A DNA stretch of 64,000 bases from Effrenium voratum (Eukaryota > Sar > Dinophyceae > Suessiales > Symbiodiniaceae), in NCBI GenBank assembly GCA_963377175.1, contig CAUJNA010001624.1, positions 143,501-207,500 of the forward strand, in the 5' to 3' direction. The notes under the pieces were generated by a model. It had not been told where the DNA came from and made no database searches. It saw nothing but the letters and a program-made list of their open reading frames with translations. The number at the start of each line of letters is the position of its first letter. Position 1 is the first letter of the stretch. Of the stretch, positions 32,164 through 45,412 are shown piece by piece. Position numbers and translations under genes: made by a program.

Positions 32164-33700
32164 ATATATATATATATATGCTACCCCCCCTTGAAATACT
32201 CAGGTTTTTGCCAGAACTGAGGTTTTGGGCCAGACTCGGAGTGAGAAATGCCTTGAGATTCTGAAATGAACTGACTGGACGCTCAACTCCATGCAAATTC
32301 CAACCAAGCAGAAGTTAAGCTCAACGTTGAAGGAGTTGCGAGTTGTGTGACCGTCACATTGGAGTATGCAAAGTTCACTTTGGCAGCTCCAGCTCAAAAA
32401 ACACAACTGTCCAGTACAAGAGTAGTGCGCGAAGTATGCTTTGGCAGCTTCAACGCGCCTGTAGCAGCTCTGCTATTTTGTGTTTCTTACCTTTGTTTGG
32501 CAGCGAAGTTAAGCAGATCATCAACTTGGGGAAAAGGAACTCATTCCTACGTCATGTCCTTGCGCAGTTGCATTTACGTGTTAACTCGAGTGTTGTGCAG
32601 AATTCCATGTACATGCTAGTTCAGTCTATTTGAAACATAACTATCCCATGTGTGTGTGTTGCTTGTCTAACTTGGCTCAACCATCGCCAATAACAACTAT
32701 TGAAATTCAAGCAAGGGAAGGATATCCAGTTTAAAACGCTTTCGAGTTCAAACCAAATTCAAGTTTACTCGTTTACAATTTCTTGTGCATTTCAAAAATA
32801 AACTAGAGAAGATGGCTATTGTCATGGCCAAATGAATTTGGAATCAAACTCATTTTTCAAAGGGTGATTGTCCTTATCGAACTCCATGTGGTTTGAACCA
32901 AGAAAGAACTGAGCCAAGCCATGACTTTCAATCATAGATCTTGTTCTTGGCATAAATGCTGTACAACGCAGTGTTTGACAGCATTTGCTCAGATCGTGTT
33001 GCCCTGGATCGAAGATCGAGTATACAAGATTCCACAAACAGATGTTTAGAACATCCTCAATCCTGGTCCCCTAAAAACTTGACAGTTTGTTCTAGACTCA
33101 TTAAGGTTTTGCCCCCTGCATTGAAGATTGAAGATCTACCATATTTTCTATTTGAGAATCTTCCATCCTGGAGTCCACAACAAAACTGTAAAGATGTCAA
33201 CAACAATTTTCCCCCCTGGCCAAATGCAGGCAGTGCAAGTGCACATCCACAGTTTGATTCTGACAACGTGCACTCCCGGTCTGCCTTTTGGATTCTTCAA
33301 TCCGCACTTAGGGCAACCCAGGATCTGAAGATTGAAGATTCTCTGACAACCTTTTCTGAAATTCCCCAAATATGTACTTAGGGCAATCCAGGATGTGCTA
33401 GCACGTGCTAGCACATATCAGTTTGTCCTAAGGATGGATTGAAGATTTCCAGAACAAGTAGTCTCAGAATCTTCAATCTTCAATCTTCAATCCAGGATGT
33501 GCTAGCACATGCTAGCACATCCTGGATTGCCCTAAGTACCGATGCTAGAATTTAGGCCTAAAAAGGCGTGCATTTTTAGAGCCTCATTTTAGAAGCTGGA
33601 ACGTGTGTTGTGCATGCATTTTTACAGCCCAATGTCAATTTCTGGCCAAACACCTGAGTATTCCAAGGGGGGGGGTACCATATATATATATATATATAAG
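32164..33700. mobile_element. Possible 1.5-kb element with inverted ends at (TA)n tracts
   Basis: The left end (32164-32215) reads (TA)n, CTACCCCCCC, TTG, AATACTCAGGT and then GCCAGAA. The right end (33640-33700) is the reverse complement of the same order, with (TA)n outermost. The two agree over about 50 bp with a few differences. The interior is AT-richer and lacks a recognisable transposase, so this would be a non-autonomous element, or two separate copies of one repeat in opposite orientation. Confidence 0.55.
33374..33539. mobile_element. Long-TIR hairpin element with GTGCTAGCAC palindromes
   Basis: GTACTTAGGGCAATCCAGGA at the left and its exact complement TCCTGGATTGCCCTAAGTAC at the right form the outer arms. 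Next to each arm sits a palindrome built on GTGCTAGCAC (ATGTGCTAGCACGTGC... on the left). The centre has three TCTTCAA repeats. A single outer arm also occurs at 33307-33323, and ATTGAAGATT motifs occur at 33120-33140. Confidence 0.8.
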
Positions 33701-35050
33701 GTGTTTAACAAGGGTGTTGTGGTTGGAGGTGTATGGTTCACTTGCAATACTTTGGGAGTCCACCGTACCAGTATCTCTTGCGTTCTAGTTCAAGGTCAAG
33801 CTCAACAATCGGCCAGGTGCATTGTGCATTGGCCATGAGCTACCGGGTGGATGACGACGTGTCGCTATTTTTCTGTGTGTGTGTGTGTTTGTTGGAGTTA
33901 TTACCACTTCAGGCTGGGATACAGGAAACCCACAACACAAACTACTTTGTGTTTCTTTTTTTGGGTGGTGGGGGAACCCCTAGTTTAAGACATACCTTGA
34001 GCATGGTGCACGGCGCATCACAAACAACTGAATCTAAACAGGCAACCAGAAGCTTGAAAGGACGTTGCTGTAGGGTCGCTACGTATGCGATTTACTCAAA
34101 GCACCAAAGCCCATGCTCCAAGGCTTCAACCAAACACCATGCTGAAACAGCCAGGTTCTTCAGTGTCTTTGCGTAGCCTTGAAACTTGCATCCGAGCCAG
34201 TGTTTGAAGAAACATCGTCAACTTGGTCCTTCAAAAGGTGGGTGTATGAACATTGACCCGATCCTTATTGAACCCTGAGCATTCTAATACAAGGGCCGGC
34301 AGTTTAAACAATGACACACATTGTTGCCCTGTGGTCAGGACTTCATGTGGTTTTGAAGCACCGTACAAACCCAGTCTAACTACTTAGCCTCTTTGACTTT
34401 GCTTTCTGCCATTTGCTCCGGCAGCCTTTCCTAGATCCAGCTCACCCAAAAAGCCGACCCTTTGCACCGGTGTGGTTCTTCTACCCTTCGCAGTTGGATT
34501 GTCGGAAGCAACCGTATTTTGTGTTAAGTGTTAATCGTATTTTGTTTTTGTTTTACCACTGGAATACCCCCCAGATTAAAACACACACACAAAAAAAACA
34601 ACACAAATGGCAAAAGAAGAAGAAACAACATCGTTTACCTGGAGGCTCCATGACCCATAACCAGGTGATAATGACCTCTTTGGGTAGGCGACCTCATGTT
34701 CAACGGATCTTGGAGACCCCAGGTACGATTAAGATATTCCTTCGCATTGAGACGAGACTCCATAAGAGTCCGGACCCATCTCCAATTGAGTTGTCAGTCC
34801 TCACGCCAAACGCTCGCTGCTCTCCAAACAAAATTCGGCTCGGCTTTGTTTGAGTCCTAAAAGTAGAGATCTTGCTTTGAATACACTGAAGGTTTCGCAT
34901 CCCTGAATAATTGACAAGTTGTTGTCCAGCAACTAGCATCACAAAGCCATCCCTTTAGCTGGCAACCCCCCCCCCAAATAACGTCCAGGTCAAGCCTCCG
35001 CGATTCAAAGTGATGCTTCAAGGGAGTGCTTTCGAAACTGCACCGAAGAC
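33701..35050. other. Stretch without supported gene
   Basis: Plus frames of 146-147 codons at 33733-34176 and 34413-34853 have no coding bias. Confidence 0.4.
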
Positions 35051-35059
35051 ATGGCCAAC

Positions 35060-35165
35060 TAGGACAACGTGACCTCGTTTTTTTTGCTGTACCATCTCCG
35101 GGAAGTGCACGAGGAGACGTCCTTCATTGTGGGCGGGAGGGGGTCAGCCTTGAGATCCTTCAGGA
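35060..35165 (-). CDS. Possible exon
   Basis: The frame reads LKDLKADPLPPTMKDVSSCT, then SRRWYSKKNEV, with good GC3. Splice borders are unclear. Confidence 0.4.
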
Positions 35166-35759
35166 GAAGTTCAGTAGAAGTCAAGGAGCTATTGCCCCAG
35201 CTAGGGGTTCCTTAATATGTCCCCCTGCACCACCACCACAGGGAAGCTCAATCTAAGTTGCCTTTTCAAAAGGTATTGCTTGCCTGGAGAAACTCACTTT
35301 GAAGGGCCAAACAATGAGGCTGGCTTAAAGAAACGAGGATTCTCACTTTAGCATAGCCTTTCCAAAAGATGATGATCGAAACACCCACACAAACTGCCGC
35401 CAAGGGTGGAACCCTGCTAGGCTCGGAGATCATTCTAGGGCTCCAAGCAGGAAGATCTTGCATTCCTCGGCACGGGAATCGTGGCGATTCCGCGCCAAAG
35501 GGGGAGCACTGGCGCTATGCCAAAACTGAGCTGTGTGGAAGTACTCCTGGGAAACTCCAAGCGCGTGCTGCTTGAACCCGGAAAAACAGGTAGCTTTTCC
35601 GCGCCAAAGAATGGAAACAGTTGGATTTGGAACAGATAGCTTCAAGGGCACTGTCCTTTCAAGGGTCCGGAAAGCTAGCGTAAGCCAAGCATCATGAGCT
35701 CCCCTTTTGCTGAGACATTTCTGCGCAGGTGGACGGGTTTTCATTGTGCAACGCTTTCG

Positions 35760-35960
35760 CTGGATCTGACAAAGGTCAAAGGTACTGGATCTGTGTCTAA
35801 GTTCATTGATTCGTGCTGTCACGAGCTACCAGGAAGTTACTGGCATCTCAGTCACAGTCTCCCGACTCCTCAAAAAGGCTGCCCTGAAGGACCTTTCTTA
35901 CAAAGCAAAACATAACCAGAACTCAAGGACCAGATCACGAGCAGCCAGCCAGGTCGCCAG
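35760..35960 (+). pseudogene. Possible transposase helix-turn-helix remnant
   Basis: The plus frame reads IRAVTSYQEVTGISVTVSRL, then LKKAALKDLSYKAKHNQ. The TxxTVSRxLKKAxLK pattern resembles the DNA-binding N-terminus of Tc1/mariner-type transposases, but no catalytic D-D-E region is visible nearby and the frame is not GC3-biased. It could be chance. Confidence 0.3.
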
Positions 35961-36264
35961 AAATAACTTTGGTCAGATCAGCACACGAGGCATCTGCCCC
36001 ACAACTCAACAGCTGACTTTGTACGTCAATATGTATCATGGCCAATCGGGGCCCCTTAAAAGACTGGTGCCCAAGAATTAACCAAGCCATGCTAAATGTC
36101 AAATACCACGTAATTCAAAATGTAAGTTTATTCCATGGTCACATATTCTGGGGTATGGGTCACATTGGGGACCTGCCATTTCAAAACGGAGGATTTGCCT
36201 TGACTTCCCTTTCAGCCATCACACACAAAAAGGCCTTCGGTCAAAAACACACACAAGAAATGGG

Positions 36265-36385
36265 TGTGGGTCAAAATCCCGTACCCCCCGTGAACATCCC
36301 AATCCCCACTAAAATCCCAACTAAAATGGGTGGTGAACTCACCATTTCATTGGTTTTCACAAGCACAGCCACATATGTTCCACCA
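36265..36385. repeat. Family D dispersed repeat, copy 2
   Basis: TGGGTCAAAATCCCGTACCC, then TGAACATCCCAATCCCCACT and AAAATGGGTGGTGAACTCAC. It is about 95% identical to 45107-45230 over the first 75 bp. Confidence 0.85.
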
Positions 36386-36399
36386 GGGGACCGCAGGTT

Positions 36400-37500
36400 T
36401 TAGTCCATGTGTGCATTTACCAGGTTTCCATGTTGGGTACCGGTTTTTTGACCCACAGCCATATGGGTTCATACATTCGACGCTCTGAACCATAGCCAAG
36501 CAGCGGCCATCCCGGCCTGCGGAGGCAGGGCTGATAAAAATATTCCCAGAACTGTCCCTTTGTGCGCTCGATGGGTTTTGAGAGCTGAAACTAAAATTGG
36601 AGCCTCTAAAGTAGACTCAACAACTGCTACAATTTACCCCTTTTTACCTTGACCCTTTAAGCGATCCTCTCACAACTACTTTTTCGGGAACCATTTCAGA
36701 AGGCAACTTCGAACGTGTCACTTTAGATCAAAGCACCTGGGCAGAAGGTTCTTGGACAATTGATGGACCCCAGCCCCCAAAACGATATTGGCAGTTTCCC
36801 GGAGGGGAAATAAGTGACCTTTTGAAAACATAGATTGGGCGTAAAACCATTCTAAACCAGCAGAACTCATCTATTTCTATCCAAACTAACCGAAACAATG
36901 GCACCAATGGGAGGGAAATGAAGGCAACATGGGCTTCATCCTAGGAACCAACCTGCTCGTCCAGCTGCACATAACTCTGGCTTAGTTGCCCAATGGCCCT
37001 GGAAATATACGGTTAACCTTTTGGGCCACGAATAAATATGGACCAAAACAGTGAAACCAAAAAGTCCACAAGTCAGCTCTGGGCAAGTGAGAAGAGCCAC
37101 CAATTTGAGCTGAATCAGCGACATGGCACCGCGGAGTGCAACAAAGCAGTTAGGATTCAGTGGCGAAAGCGCAAAACTGTGAAGCCGATACAGCCGAGGG
37201 GGGGGGGAAAACAACTAGTGCCCTGTATAGGCTTGATTGCAAAGCGCAAGGACACCATTTGGTGCGGTTTGGGCCGAGCGCCATTTGTGGTGTTTGCAGC
37301 ATGTTTTACACCGAACCTCGGTCACTGATTGGTTCTCCTTTAAAGCGGACCAGGTTTGGTTGCATACGCCCACGCACAATCTTGACATGTCTCAATAAAA
37401 CAAGGAAAAAACACGTTACGTACTACTAAAGCGTCTACCAGGCTCGTTAAAAAAAAGGACGACAAACACATCACCTGCTGTAGAACATTGTAGAACACTC
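36400..37500. other. Stretch without supported gene
   Basis: A TTTGACCCACAGCCATATGG motif at about 36446. A 96-codon plus frame (37038-37328) is unsupported. Confidence 0.4.
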
Positions 37501-37524
37501 CGCCCCTCTGCCCCCTCCCTCCCC

Positions 37525-37636
37525 CCGTCAACGAAATCCGAAATCGCGGACTCGCCTGGGGCTCTGCGGCCACCGGCGGAGGCTTGGCGTCTTTGAAGGG
37601 GTTCTGCGGAGCCGAAGTCTCGTTCTCAGGGAACAT
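37525..37636 (-). CDS. Exon of SAP-like protein A, Pro/Ala-rich linker
   Basis: After the acceptor GGGGCTCCAG the frame reads MFPENETSAPQNPFKDAKPP, then PVAAEPQASPRFRISLT. Phase 0 matches the donor of exon 38336-38521, so it probably continues the same gene. The composition is that of a disordered linker. The downstream donor is not fixed. Confidence 0.68.
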
Positions 37637-38335
37637 CTGGAGCCCCAAACATATCTGCCCTCAACTGTTCAATGGGTGAAAAATAGGGTCACCCCAAAAT
37701 GGAAATGGCCCCCTGGTAAATGGAAACATGTACTACCTGCGGCCCATTTCCTGGTTTCATTTTGACCCACACCCAAATGGACCCCCCACGAAACCTGTCA
37801 AAAGCTAAAAAACCGCGAAGGCGATGCCTGGGAGGCCCCCAGAAACCAAGCAACCAAGCACAAACCCACCGGAGGTACAGATTCTCCCTGGTGCCCTGGC
37901 AAGAAGTAGGGGCCAAAAACCATGTTGAACTTGACCCAAACGGCGATCCTTGCAGCCGGAAACTTGGCAAGTAGATGCATCTTCCTTAAAGCGGCTCTTC
38001 CCAAATTATGGGGGCAACGGATGGACATGGAAGGCCGGCTGAGCACATTTATTGAGAGGTGTTGTGTTCAAAGCATATATGGCAAGAGACATGAAAGGTC
38101 ACTTTTGGGGTGCTGGAAAGCAAAGCACAAGCAGTGATGCAACTTGACCAGCACACCGCAGCAGAAACGATGAAATGATATTCTGGCTTTCCAAGATGAA
38201 AGGGTGCAAAGCAATTGGAATAGGTCGGGGGACCAACACGAGGCGTAGCAACAATTGCACACTTGCCACACCCTGTTCGCCCAAGACAGGCAAGGCTCAT
38301 GTGCAATACCATGAACAGGTCTGTTCAGCACTAAC

Positions 38336-38521
38336 CTCGACGAAATCAGACCACAACAATTCGCCCGCCTGCTTCTTCTGCCCTTCTGAGGCAGGAGGCG
38401 GTTGCTGTTGCGACTGCGGCGGCGGTTGCTGCGGCTGCGGCGGCGGTGGCTGTTGCGGCTGCGGCGGCTGGCTATCGAAGCGTTGGATGGCCTCTGGCCC
38501 CTGGCGGACACAAAGGGCACT
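38336..38521 (-). CDS. Exon of SAP-like protein A, Gln/Pro-rich
   Basis: 62 codons between a good acceptor (TTTCTCCTTGACAG) and a GT donor (GAG then GTTAGT). The frame begins SALCVRQGPEAIQRFDSQ, runs through a QPPQPQQPPPPQPQ tract and ends KKQAGELLWSDFVE. Both ends are phase 0 and fit exon 41032-41076 upstream and 37525-37636 downstream. The tract is encoded by CAGCCG/CAACCG hexamers, akin to the hexamers of the intronic array at 39433-40914. The role is unknown; such tracts are usually flexible. Confidence 0.8.
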
Positions 38522-39171
38522 CTGTCAAGGAGAAACTGACACAGGATCCTGAATTCAGAATAAACGTTTCTACCATAGAGGGTACTGTTAATAAAGGAAG
38601 TCTAACATTACACGACAAAATGCCAAAGGAAAATGGTATGGGACATGTATGGGAAATTCACGTGTTTGGGTGAATCTCTTTGCTCCCTCCTCCATGCAAA
38701 CAAGCGTCCAATGTTCAGGAACCTTGTTGCCTAGCGTATTGCATGGACTGGAGCTTCTATACTACCCACTTCATGATAGCCCATCCTTGTTTGTTCCGGG
38801 GCTCCGCTGGCAATCGTTCCGGTCCAAGTATTGCGGCGATCCCTCTCAAAAATCATCGGCCAGCATCCTGGGAGCGTTTTTCCTGCGGAAATCGCCCTGC
38901 ATAGTCCAATTTTACGACTGGAACCACACATATAAATCTCAGGGGTGCATGCCCAGAGATAAAGGACCTGGAAACAAACGACCTACAGAGGTAAACGACC
39001 CAAGGCAAACGGCCTAGATTCAAATGACCTGGAGGCAAACAATCTACGTAGAGGCAAACAACCAACAGGTGCCAAATCTAAGGATAAGAAGATGTGAGAC
39101 TTGTTTCCTCATGGCCACTGCACCTCAGGGTTATTCCATTTGCTGAAGGGTCCTCAAATACCAGCAAGTAT

Positions 39172-39235
39172 CTCGCTTCCTGAGTGGATTGGGCAAAAAA
39201 GTGCAAACATTCGTTTGCCACCAAATTCCAACTCG
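39172..39235. repeat. Family J dispersed repeat, copy 3
   Basis: TCCTGAGTGGATTGGGCAAA, then TTTGCCACCAAATTCCAACT. Confidence 0.58.
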
Positions 39236-39432
39236 AGCGGTGAACATGTATTTATCACTCATGGCCACTCCTTGAAACACCAAAACGAAATGCATCAATA
39301 CCGGCTCAAGCCTATCAGGAAGGTTTCTGTGTGGGGTGACGCTGGGGGTGTGTTCTCAAACCAAAAATATGTTCTTAACGGGAAACCAACAAGCAAAGCG
39401 CCGCCATAATAATACTACTATGATTCCGTTCT

Positions 39433-40914
<1,482 letters not shown>

Positions 40915-41031
40915 TGGGGGGAGGCGGGGCGGTGGGTTCTAAAAAAGAAACCCCCATGTGTTCCTCACCACGATGGGCACTCAAACACCCACCAACCGGA
41001 ACAAAACCAAATAACAAAAACGAGATCCGAC

Positions 41032-41076
41032 CTGGCTTTCTAACAGCTCGAGCAAGGACTCCTTGTCCACATAGCC
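41032..41076 (-). CDS. Exon of SAP-like protein A, second half of module
   Basis: 15 codons, GYVDKESLLELLESQ, between the acceptor GTGTGCCAG and the donor GTCGGA, both phase 0. Joined to exon 41782-41829 it completes a helix-turn-helix SAP-like module of the form LRxQLxxLGxxTxGxxDxESLxELLE. A related module occurs in gene B (47480-47590 with 45915-45969). SAP motifs generally bind nucleic acid, but similar folds occur in other roles, so the function is inferred weakly. Confidence 0.72.
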
Positions 41077-41149
41077 CTGGCACACGCGTCAAGGGAAACC
41101 CCCAAGAATGGTGGGGGTTTCCTTTGAACCTCTGCACAGGGTACCCTTT

Positions 41150-41235
41150 GAACCTCTGCTTGATCATTTCACAGAAGTGCTCAGTCAGACCCATTTCGAC
41201 TGCTTTGGGGTTTGATCATTTCACAGAAGTAAACT
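41150..41235. repeat. Direct repeat pair
   Basis: TTGATCATTTCACAGAAGT, then a CCATTTCGAC / CCAATTTCGAC tail, occurs twice about 55 bp apart. Confidence 0.8.
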
Positions 41236-41781
41236 CCATCGGACCAATTTCGACGTATTTGCACTGATGTCGGTGGGTCCGAGGCGTCCGCAAAACTCTA
41301 AGGATGCTGGCCTGTTTGCTTGCTAGACTTTGGAAGCTGCTGCTTTTTGCATAAATAATATGAGAAGCACCAAACACCCAACAAACTCACACACATACCA
41401 AGAACAATTCACCCGGGGAGCAATGTTGAACAAACAAGCGCCTGTGTTACAATCAGAATAAGGATGACTCAACTGAGTTTGCTAAGCAACCCTTACTTTA
41501 TTATTGAAGTTGGGTAAGTGTACCAAAAGTCATCCGTTTTCTACGGTCCATGGCGGTCACGATTGACCGTCGCTCATTCAGGGACCCTTACAATAATATC
41601 CTGTAAGCATCACTCCCAAAAGACCAAATCTACTTCGAGTGGGCCCAACAAAAAATGTTTAAATTAGATCACCAGCGGAACATCTCAGGATGTCAAGGGA
41701 ACTTTTTTGTCTGTGCTTCCATCGCGGGGCATTTTGGAGCTTGCCACCGGCGCAAGCTCACGAGCCCCCGCGCGCGCGCGC

Positions 41782-41829
41782 CTCGGTGTCGAGGCCAAGT
41801 TGGCTCAGCTGCTTCCGGAGGTCCCGGGC
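41782..41829 (-). CDS. Exon of SAP-like protein A, first half of module
   Basis: 16 codons, ARDLRKQLSQLGLDTE, after a strong acceptor (CCCCTCCCTCCGCAG). A GC donor (GAG then GCGCGC) is needed for the phase-0 join to exon 41032-41076; the nearest GT donor (GTGAGC at about 41761) would add an Arg/Gly tail that the paralogous module lacks. This is one of the clearest cases for a GC-AG intron in the window. Confidence 0.72.
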
Positions 41830-42572
41830 CTGCGGAGGGAGGGGCGGGGCGGGGTACCCGAATTCCAAGATGCGAACTGGGGACCTTTCGAGGGTGGGTG
41901 TCCTTCAGGTCCTTGAAACATCTGAAACTGGGTGAAGTGGTTAAGCTTCTAGCCTTTGAAGTACAGGCCCTCTTGCTTCAAGAGGAGAAAACAAAAGAAA
42001 ACAACGGCACTTGAAGGGGTCCCTAACTCCATACGCATAGCATCTTTGCTTCAGGACGTGTTTCAAAATTATGGGCCAAACCCAAGAAAATGTGTTTGCT
42101 GCTGGATTCCCTTTCAAACCATCCAAACTAAAAACATGTCGCATCTCATCGCAAAGCCCAGACTGGAACCAGCCGGGTACTTGGCCACGTAGCGCCGCTG
42201 TCAAGGATGTGTCTTGAGGTCATTGGCGCCGAGCTTCTTGGGCCGAAAAGGAACCCCCTCCCCACGCTGGGATCCCAAGGAATCAAATCCGCTTTGGTGA
42301 ACAAGTGGGCAAGACCCAAACAAACCCTCCATGCGGGAGGCCATCATATCTTCAGGACACCAGCTGACAACTTACCCATAAGCCAGCATTTCTGAAACCC
42401 CGTTTCAGAAGTTGACAAGGGCGTGCCTCATTTTAGAGACACAAATTACTTTGTTTTTGTGGGAACAACTCCTCTCAACATAATCCATAGATTCGTTTTT
42501 GTGGAAACAACCCCAACATAATCCATAGATTCGGTTGATTGATCAGGGGTCATTACTTTTTCGCTGGGCTGA

Positions 42573-42656
42573 TCATGAAGCACGCCGCGTCGGCCGACGT
42601 TTCAACGCCTTGAGCGCCCTGAGCTCCTCCATGCGCCGCTGAGTGGCCTGAGCCTG
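42573..42656 (-). CDS. Terminal exon of SAP-like protein B or neighbour
   Basis: After the acceptor AAATCCTCAG the frame reads AQATQRRMEELRALKALKRR, then PTRRAS and a TGA at 42573-42575. The very basic, helical end could be a nuclear localisation tail (inference). As the first stop downstream of the SAP-like exons at 45.9-47.6 kb, it is a reasonable gene end, separating gene B from gene A. Confidence 0.65.
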   Translation of the reverse strand, partial: QAQATQRRMEELRALKALKRRPTRRAS

Positions 42657-43599
42657 AGGATTTGTTCGCCGGTGGAACGCTTTTGACGTGGGGCCAGGGG
42701 CCTCCACGTGGTTCCAGTTGGTTATTTTTGGGGGAGACCCTCCCAAAAACGGAAATTTAGGCGGGTTCTCTCAGGCAACTTAGAAGATGTGCCCTGAAAA
42801 AAAGGGGGCATTGTTTCGGTGGCTTCCCTGATCAGGTGGTGGAAGCTAAAGGCACAACACCCCACAAATCAGCTCCAACAACCGCGCGGGGTATAAACCC
42901 CGTGGCTGTTGGCTCTATATTATATTCAACCCCTGAAATAGGCTTGGCTTCGGTTTGCATGGTTTTCCTTGACCTATTGGTTGACAAAGTTGGCAAGAGG
43001 GTGATCGCCTCTTTTTGTTCATTGGAATCAACATATGGTCGATCTGCGGTTGATCAGAACTCCTTTCGAGGATCATGAAGGCGCTTCTCGGGCTAAGATG
43101 GGTGTCTGAAAGAACACGTCGGGGGGAATCTCCAAATGACGGTACTCACAAAATGGTTCCAACAAATGCGGGTCCCTTCAAAGAGAAAAGGGCTTCACTC
43201 GAAACAAACGCAGCGATGGAGAGTAATGAAGCCGATGAGAACCCTGCCAACTCCAAGTAAAGCAATCCTTATGGCACACACAGCTTCAACATTCAGCATG
43301 TCGACATAAACCAAGCGCGGAGCACTCTTTGAACCATCTTTGCACAGCTTGCACCCCGTGTGCCATTCCTGGTTCAACGGGCATTAGTGTTTTATTGTTT
43401 GTTAATAACATCACCTGCACGAATTGTGGAACCCTGGGAAAGCTATGGGAAACATGGTACACGGTTTGTTTTTGACCGCCTCAAGCCTCTGGCAACTGAC
43501 AACTGCCTTGATGGTCACATGTCGTTCATAAGTCTGCAAGTCACCCTAGCAGAACGAATGCTTTTCGGTCGCCTGGTCCCGGCTTCGTGTTATGCTGGG

Positions 43600-43720
43600 A
43601 AACCTTTGATTGCGCGCAGACAGCGCCTAATGAGAACCATCCATCCAGCACTGCCATGCCCCGCCTCTGCTTGCGCCTGGCGGAGGCCCGTTTCGGGGCC
43701 CCAAGCTATCCAGTCTCACC
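43600..43720. other. GC-rich exon-like island, strand undecided
   Basis: A plus frame (APNENHPSSTAMPRLCLRLA) and a minus frame (GPETGLRQAQAEAGHGSAGW) are both open with similar third-base bias. One is probably an exon. Confidence 0.4.
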
Positions 43721-43736
43721 AGGCAGGCACAATCTG

Positions 43737-43850
43737 GGCTGTCCGTTTTCAGATCCCCTGCTAAACCCCTGCTAGAAGTTCAACGTTTAGTGGGTTAAAC
43801 ACACACTAAACCCTAAAAGCCTAGAAACCTAAGGGGACGGCTGGGAACCG
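43737..43850. mobile_element. Family C short element, copy 3
   Basis: TTTTCAGATCCCCTGCTAAA, then AAGTTCAACGTTTAGTGGGT and CTAAGGGGACGGCTGGGAACC. Confidence 0.75.
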
Positions 43851-44467
43851 CAAAGCAAAAAAACAGAACTTCAATCACTATGCCTCTATGAGTCAAGTAG
43901 ATGGCCCAAGTCCAGACCATTTTGGTTCAGTGAGCCCCTAAAAACCAATCGAACATCATGTTGGGTATGCTACATGCCAAAGTCACGGGCACATGAAGCT
44001 AATCCTAGAAGCCAATGGCCTGGGCCGCGATAGGCATCCGAAAAACAAGAGCAATTCCGAGATTAGCATTGCCTTTTTGAGGCGGTGTCGCCCAGAAACA
44101 CTGCCCAATCTGGCTCCCGTCCTAGTCTGGAAGTGGATCCAAACAAGTGCCCCGTTTAAAAGCAGTCTTGTCAACAAACACATCTGGGCCATCTGGGTCA
44201 TGCCCTTGAATAAAGCCTACTACAGATCACGTCCAAAGTAACATTGGCCCGTAGCAGTAGTATTGCCAAAGCTCCTGAAATTCGACCACACTTTAAGGGT
44301 AGCATTGCCGGGCTGCCTGGAATCTGACTGTAGTACAAAGTACTTAAAAATAGATTTCCTGGACCCACGCTCCCAAAAACTGGCTACTTCGAACACAAAT
44401 CCTTCAAATACTACTAGAGGCAACATTGGGAGGGCAGGCGGCCCAATTCATCGGTGAGAGGGTCCAG

Positions 44468-44610
44468 TTTTCCGAGACATGCCCCGCATGCGCAAACCCA
44501 ATTCTCTTCCCAGCGCCTCGTGCTCAGGAGAGCTCAGCAGGACCCTTAGCAACACGCCCGCTTCGAGTTCGTGCGCGCCGGACGTCAAGGGAGCCTCTTT
44601 CAAAGGTAGG
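44468..44610 (-). CDS. Exon of unidentified helical protein, likely gene B
   Basis: The frame reads LKEAPLTSGAHELEAGVLLR, then VLLSSPEHEALGRELGLRMR, with excellent GC3. It lies between the SAP-like exons and the terminal exon on the same strand. No motif is recognised. Confidence 0.7.
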
Positions 44611-44662
44611 GATCGACTCGGGTCTTGTGTTGGATCGCTTTGGGACTGGCTATGGTGAAGCA

Positions 44663-44820
44663 TGCGCTGCGTTGACCCCGTCAAAGCCGCGCAAGTGCAA
44701 ACAACAACGTGCTTTTGGCTGGGTCATCAGTCTCAGACCCGGCTGCACCCGAAATTGTTTGCTTTTTGGAGGCAAATGGACGGGTTTTGGAAAACACACA
44801 AGTTCTTGAATCGTCCACCT
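44663..44820 (-). CDS. Possible exon, likely gene B
   Basis: The frame reads ELVCFPKPVHLPPKSKQFRV, then QPGLRLMTQPKARCCLHLRG. GC3 is only moderate in its upstream half, and a second minus frame is also open. Confidence 0.4.
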
Positions 44821-45106
44821 GTCTGAAAACTGGGCTCCCAATCCTCGGCCGGTATTCTCCTTGTTCACTCTGTTCAGGGGTCCTCTGTCTCGAATGGCAA
44901 CCAAAACCCCAAAGGATCGCTGGCTTCTGCAAAAGGAAAGATGAGGAACGGTGTTTATTCAAAAACAATGATGACATGGGTAGACACTGGCGAATCAACC
45001 ATCTCTAATCTTGGTACGGTGGCAAACAAAAACATGTGTTTTGCAGCCCCCGGTAAAAATGAACAGAATCAAAAGAGTAAACGACCGGACAAAAATATTA
45101 TGGCCC

Positions 45107-45230
45107 TGGGTCAAAATCCCGTACCCCCTGTAAACATCCCAATCCCCACTAAAATCCCGACTAAAATGGGTGGTGAATTCACCAATCCCCCAACATGGGA
45201 TCAACCACAACGGTTTTGACCACAGCCATA
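45107..45230. repeat. Family D dispersed repeat, copy 3
   Basis: GGGTCAAAATCCCGTACCCC, then AAACATCCCAATCCCCACTA and a CGGTTTTGACCACAGCCATA tail shared with the copy at 36265. Confidence 0.85.
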
Positions 45231-45344
45231 TGCCAAGTGAATGCCATCCTTAGAACTGAAAACTCAAGGAATTTCCCCTTTGAGCAGCCTGGTGCCTGGG
45301 CTGGCTGTTCCCCCCCCGCCACCCTCAACCTTAGCTGGGCTGAC

Positions 45345-45412
45345 GCCCCCCCCCCTGGCGGGAACGTTCCGGCTCGAGCTGTCGAGCTTGTGAACTCGCG
45401 CGTCAGAAGAAA
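45345..45412 (-). CDS. Possible short exon
   Basis: The frame reads DARVHKLDSSSRNVPARGGG, then VSPA, beside two C-runs in the plus strand. Borders are uncertain. Confidence 0.42.

Noticed and set aside
33374..33539. Rho-independent terminator
   Set aside because: Far too long, no U-tract context, and the genome is eukaryotic.
35760..36081. Functional Tc1/mariner transposase
   Set aside because: Only a helix-turn-helix-like stretch is seen; no catalytic acidic triad or inverted ends were found around it, so at most a remnant is listed.
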